A stretch of DNA of 33,034 nucleotides from Parcubacteria group bacterium GW2011_GWD2_42_14 (GTDB lineage Bacteria > Patescibacteriota > Minisyncoccia > Phycocordibacterales > UBA12088). A model generated the notes under the pieces. The model searched no databases and was not told where the DNA came from. It saw only the letters and a program-made list of their open reading frames with translations. The stretch spans positions 1 through 33,034 of the forward strand of contig LCCS01000006.1 in NCBI GenBank assembly GCA_000998045.1. The letters are read 5' to 3'. The position numbers were made by a program, and so were the translations under genes. Positions 32,847 through 33,034 of the stretch are shown here, piece after piece; the stretch's first letter is position 1, and each line of letters opens with the position of its first letter.

Positions 32847-33034
32847 ACCACACCTCCTCACTTAAATTTTAAGTTACGTTCGTGTATATACTAACCTAGT
32901 GTTTTTTAGCATAAAAATATAGAAATGTCAATGAAAACGGGTAATGTGCACACACATATGGCGGATTTAGTAGAGTAGCTAAATGACCGTCAAAATGAAC
33001 GAAACAATCCAAATGGAGCGATATCAGTGGATAC

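Noticed and set aside
32983-33034. Possible start of a gene running off the right edge (ATG ACC GTC AAA ATG AAC ...)
   Set aside because: Only 17 open codons are visible, with no ribosome site or recognisable motif, so it cannot be separated from chance.

Overview
The window looks like a chromosome segment from a Patescibacteria/CPR (Parcubacteria-like) bacterium. This is inferred from gene content: DUF2341 and FN3 surface proteins, membrane-anchored cohesin-like and dockerin proteins, a MacB-type ABC pair, and many small orphan membrane proteins. Intergenic spaces are packed with hairpins, and several genes start almost directly at a TATACT box. No rRNA, tRNA or taxonomic marker gene was recognised, so the assignment is provisional. 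The standard bacterial code works throughout.

Region 1 (1-19.3 kb) is an envelope and secretion region. It starts inside a large DUF2341 surface protein, followed by two small membrane-anchored proteins, a minus-strand protein with a Pth2-like C-terminus, and a four-unit FN3-like exoprotein. Next comes a MacB/LolD-like ABC ATPase and its FtsX-like permease; an almost identical AT-rich repeat of about 220 bp precedes each of these two genes. A second large exoprotein shares its C-terminal module with the first. A cohesin/dockerin group follows: a dockerin protein, two membrane-anchored cohesin-like proteins and, after a small lipoprotein, a cohesin-dockerin fusion.

Region 2 (19.4-21.6 kb) holds a VIT1/CCC1 metal transporter, a thioredoxin-DsbD/CcdA fusion, and a small SET-domain methyltransferase gene that overlaps its neighbour tail to tail.

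Region 3 (21.7-29.9 kb) is central metabolism: glycerate 2-kinase, PEP synthase and enolase (together glycerate to 2-phosphoglycerate to PEP to and from pyruvate), then a B12-dependent class II ribonucleotide reductase with two DnaA-box-like sites upstream.

Region 4 (29.9-32.4 kb) is the most notable: an AT-rich retron locus. A 14-bp perfect inverted repeat brackets a ~133-nt candidate msr-msd RNA ending two bases before the start codon of a reverse transcriptase. The RT carries the retron hallmarks NAxxH, YADD and VTG, and is fused to a C-terminal trypsin-like serine protease with a full apparent His/Asp/Ser triad. The locus is bordered by a long imperfect palindrome upstream and a dense hairpin cluster downstream. 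The window ends with a small minus-strand membrane protein.

Four intergenic elements (10.1, 12.25, 25.5 and 27.05 kb) form a mosaic family of nested palindromes, three with GGACTTACGCA-like terminal inverted repeats, that share internal modules in either orientation. They resemble non-autonomous MITE-like elements; no transposase is present.
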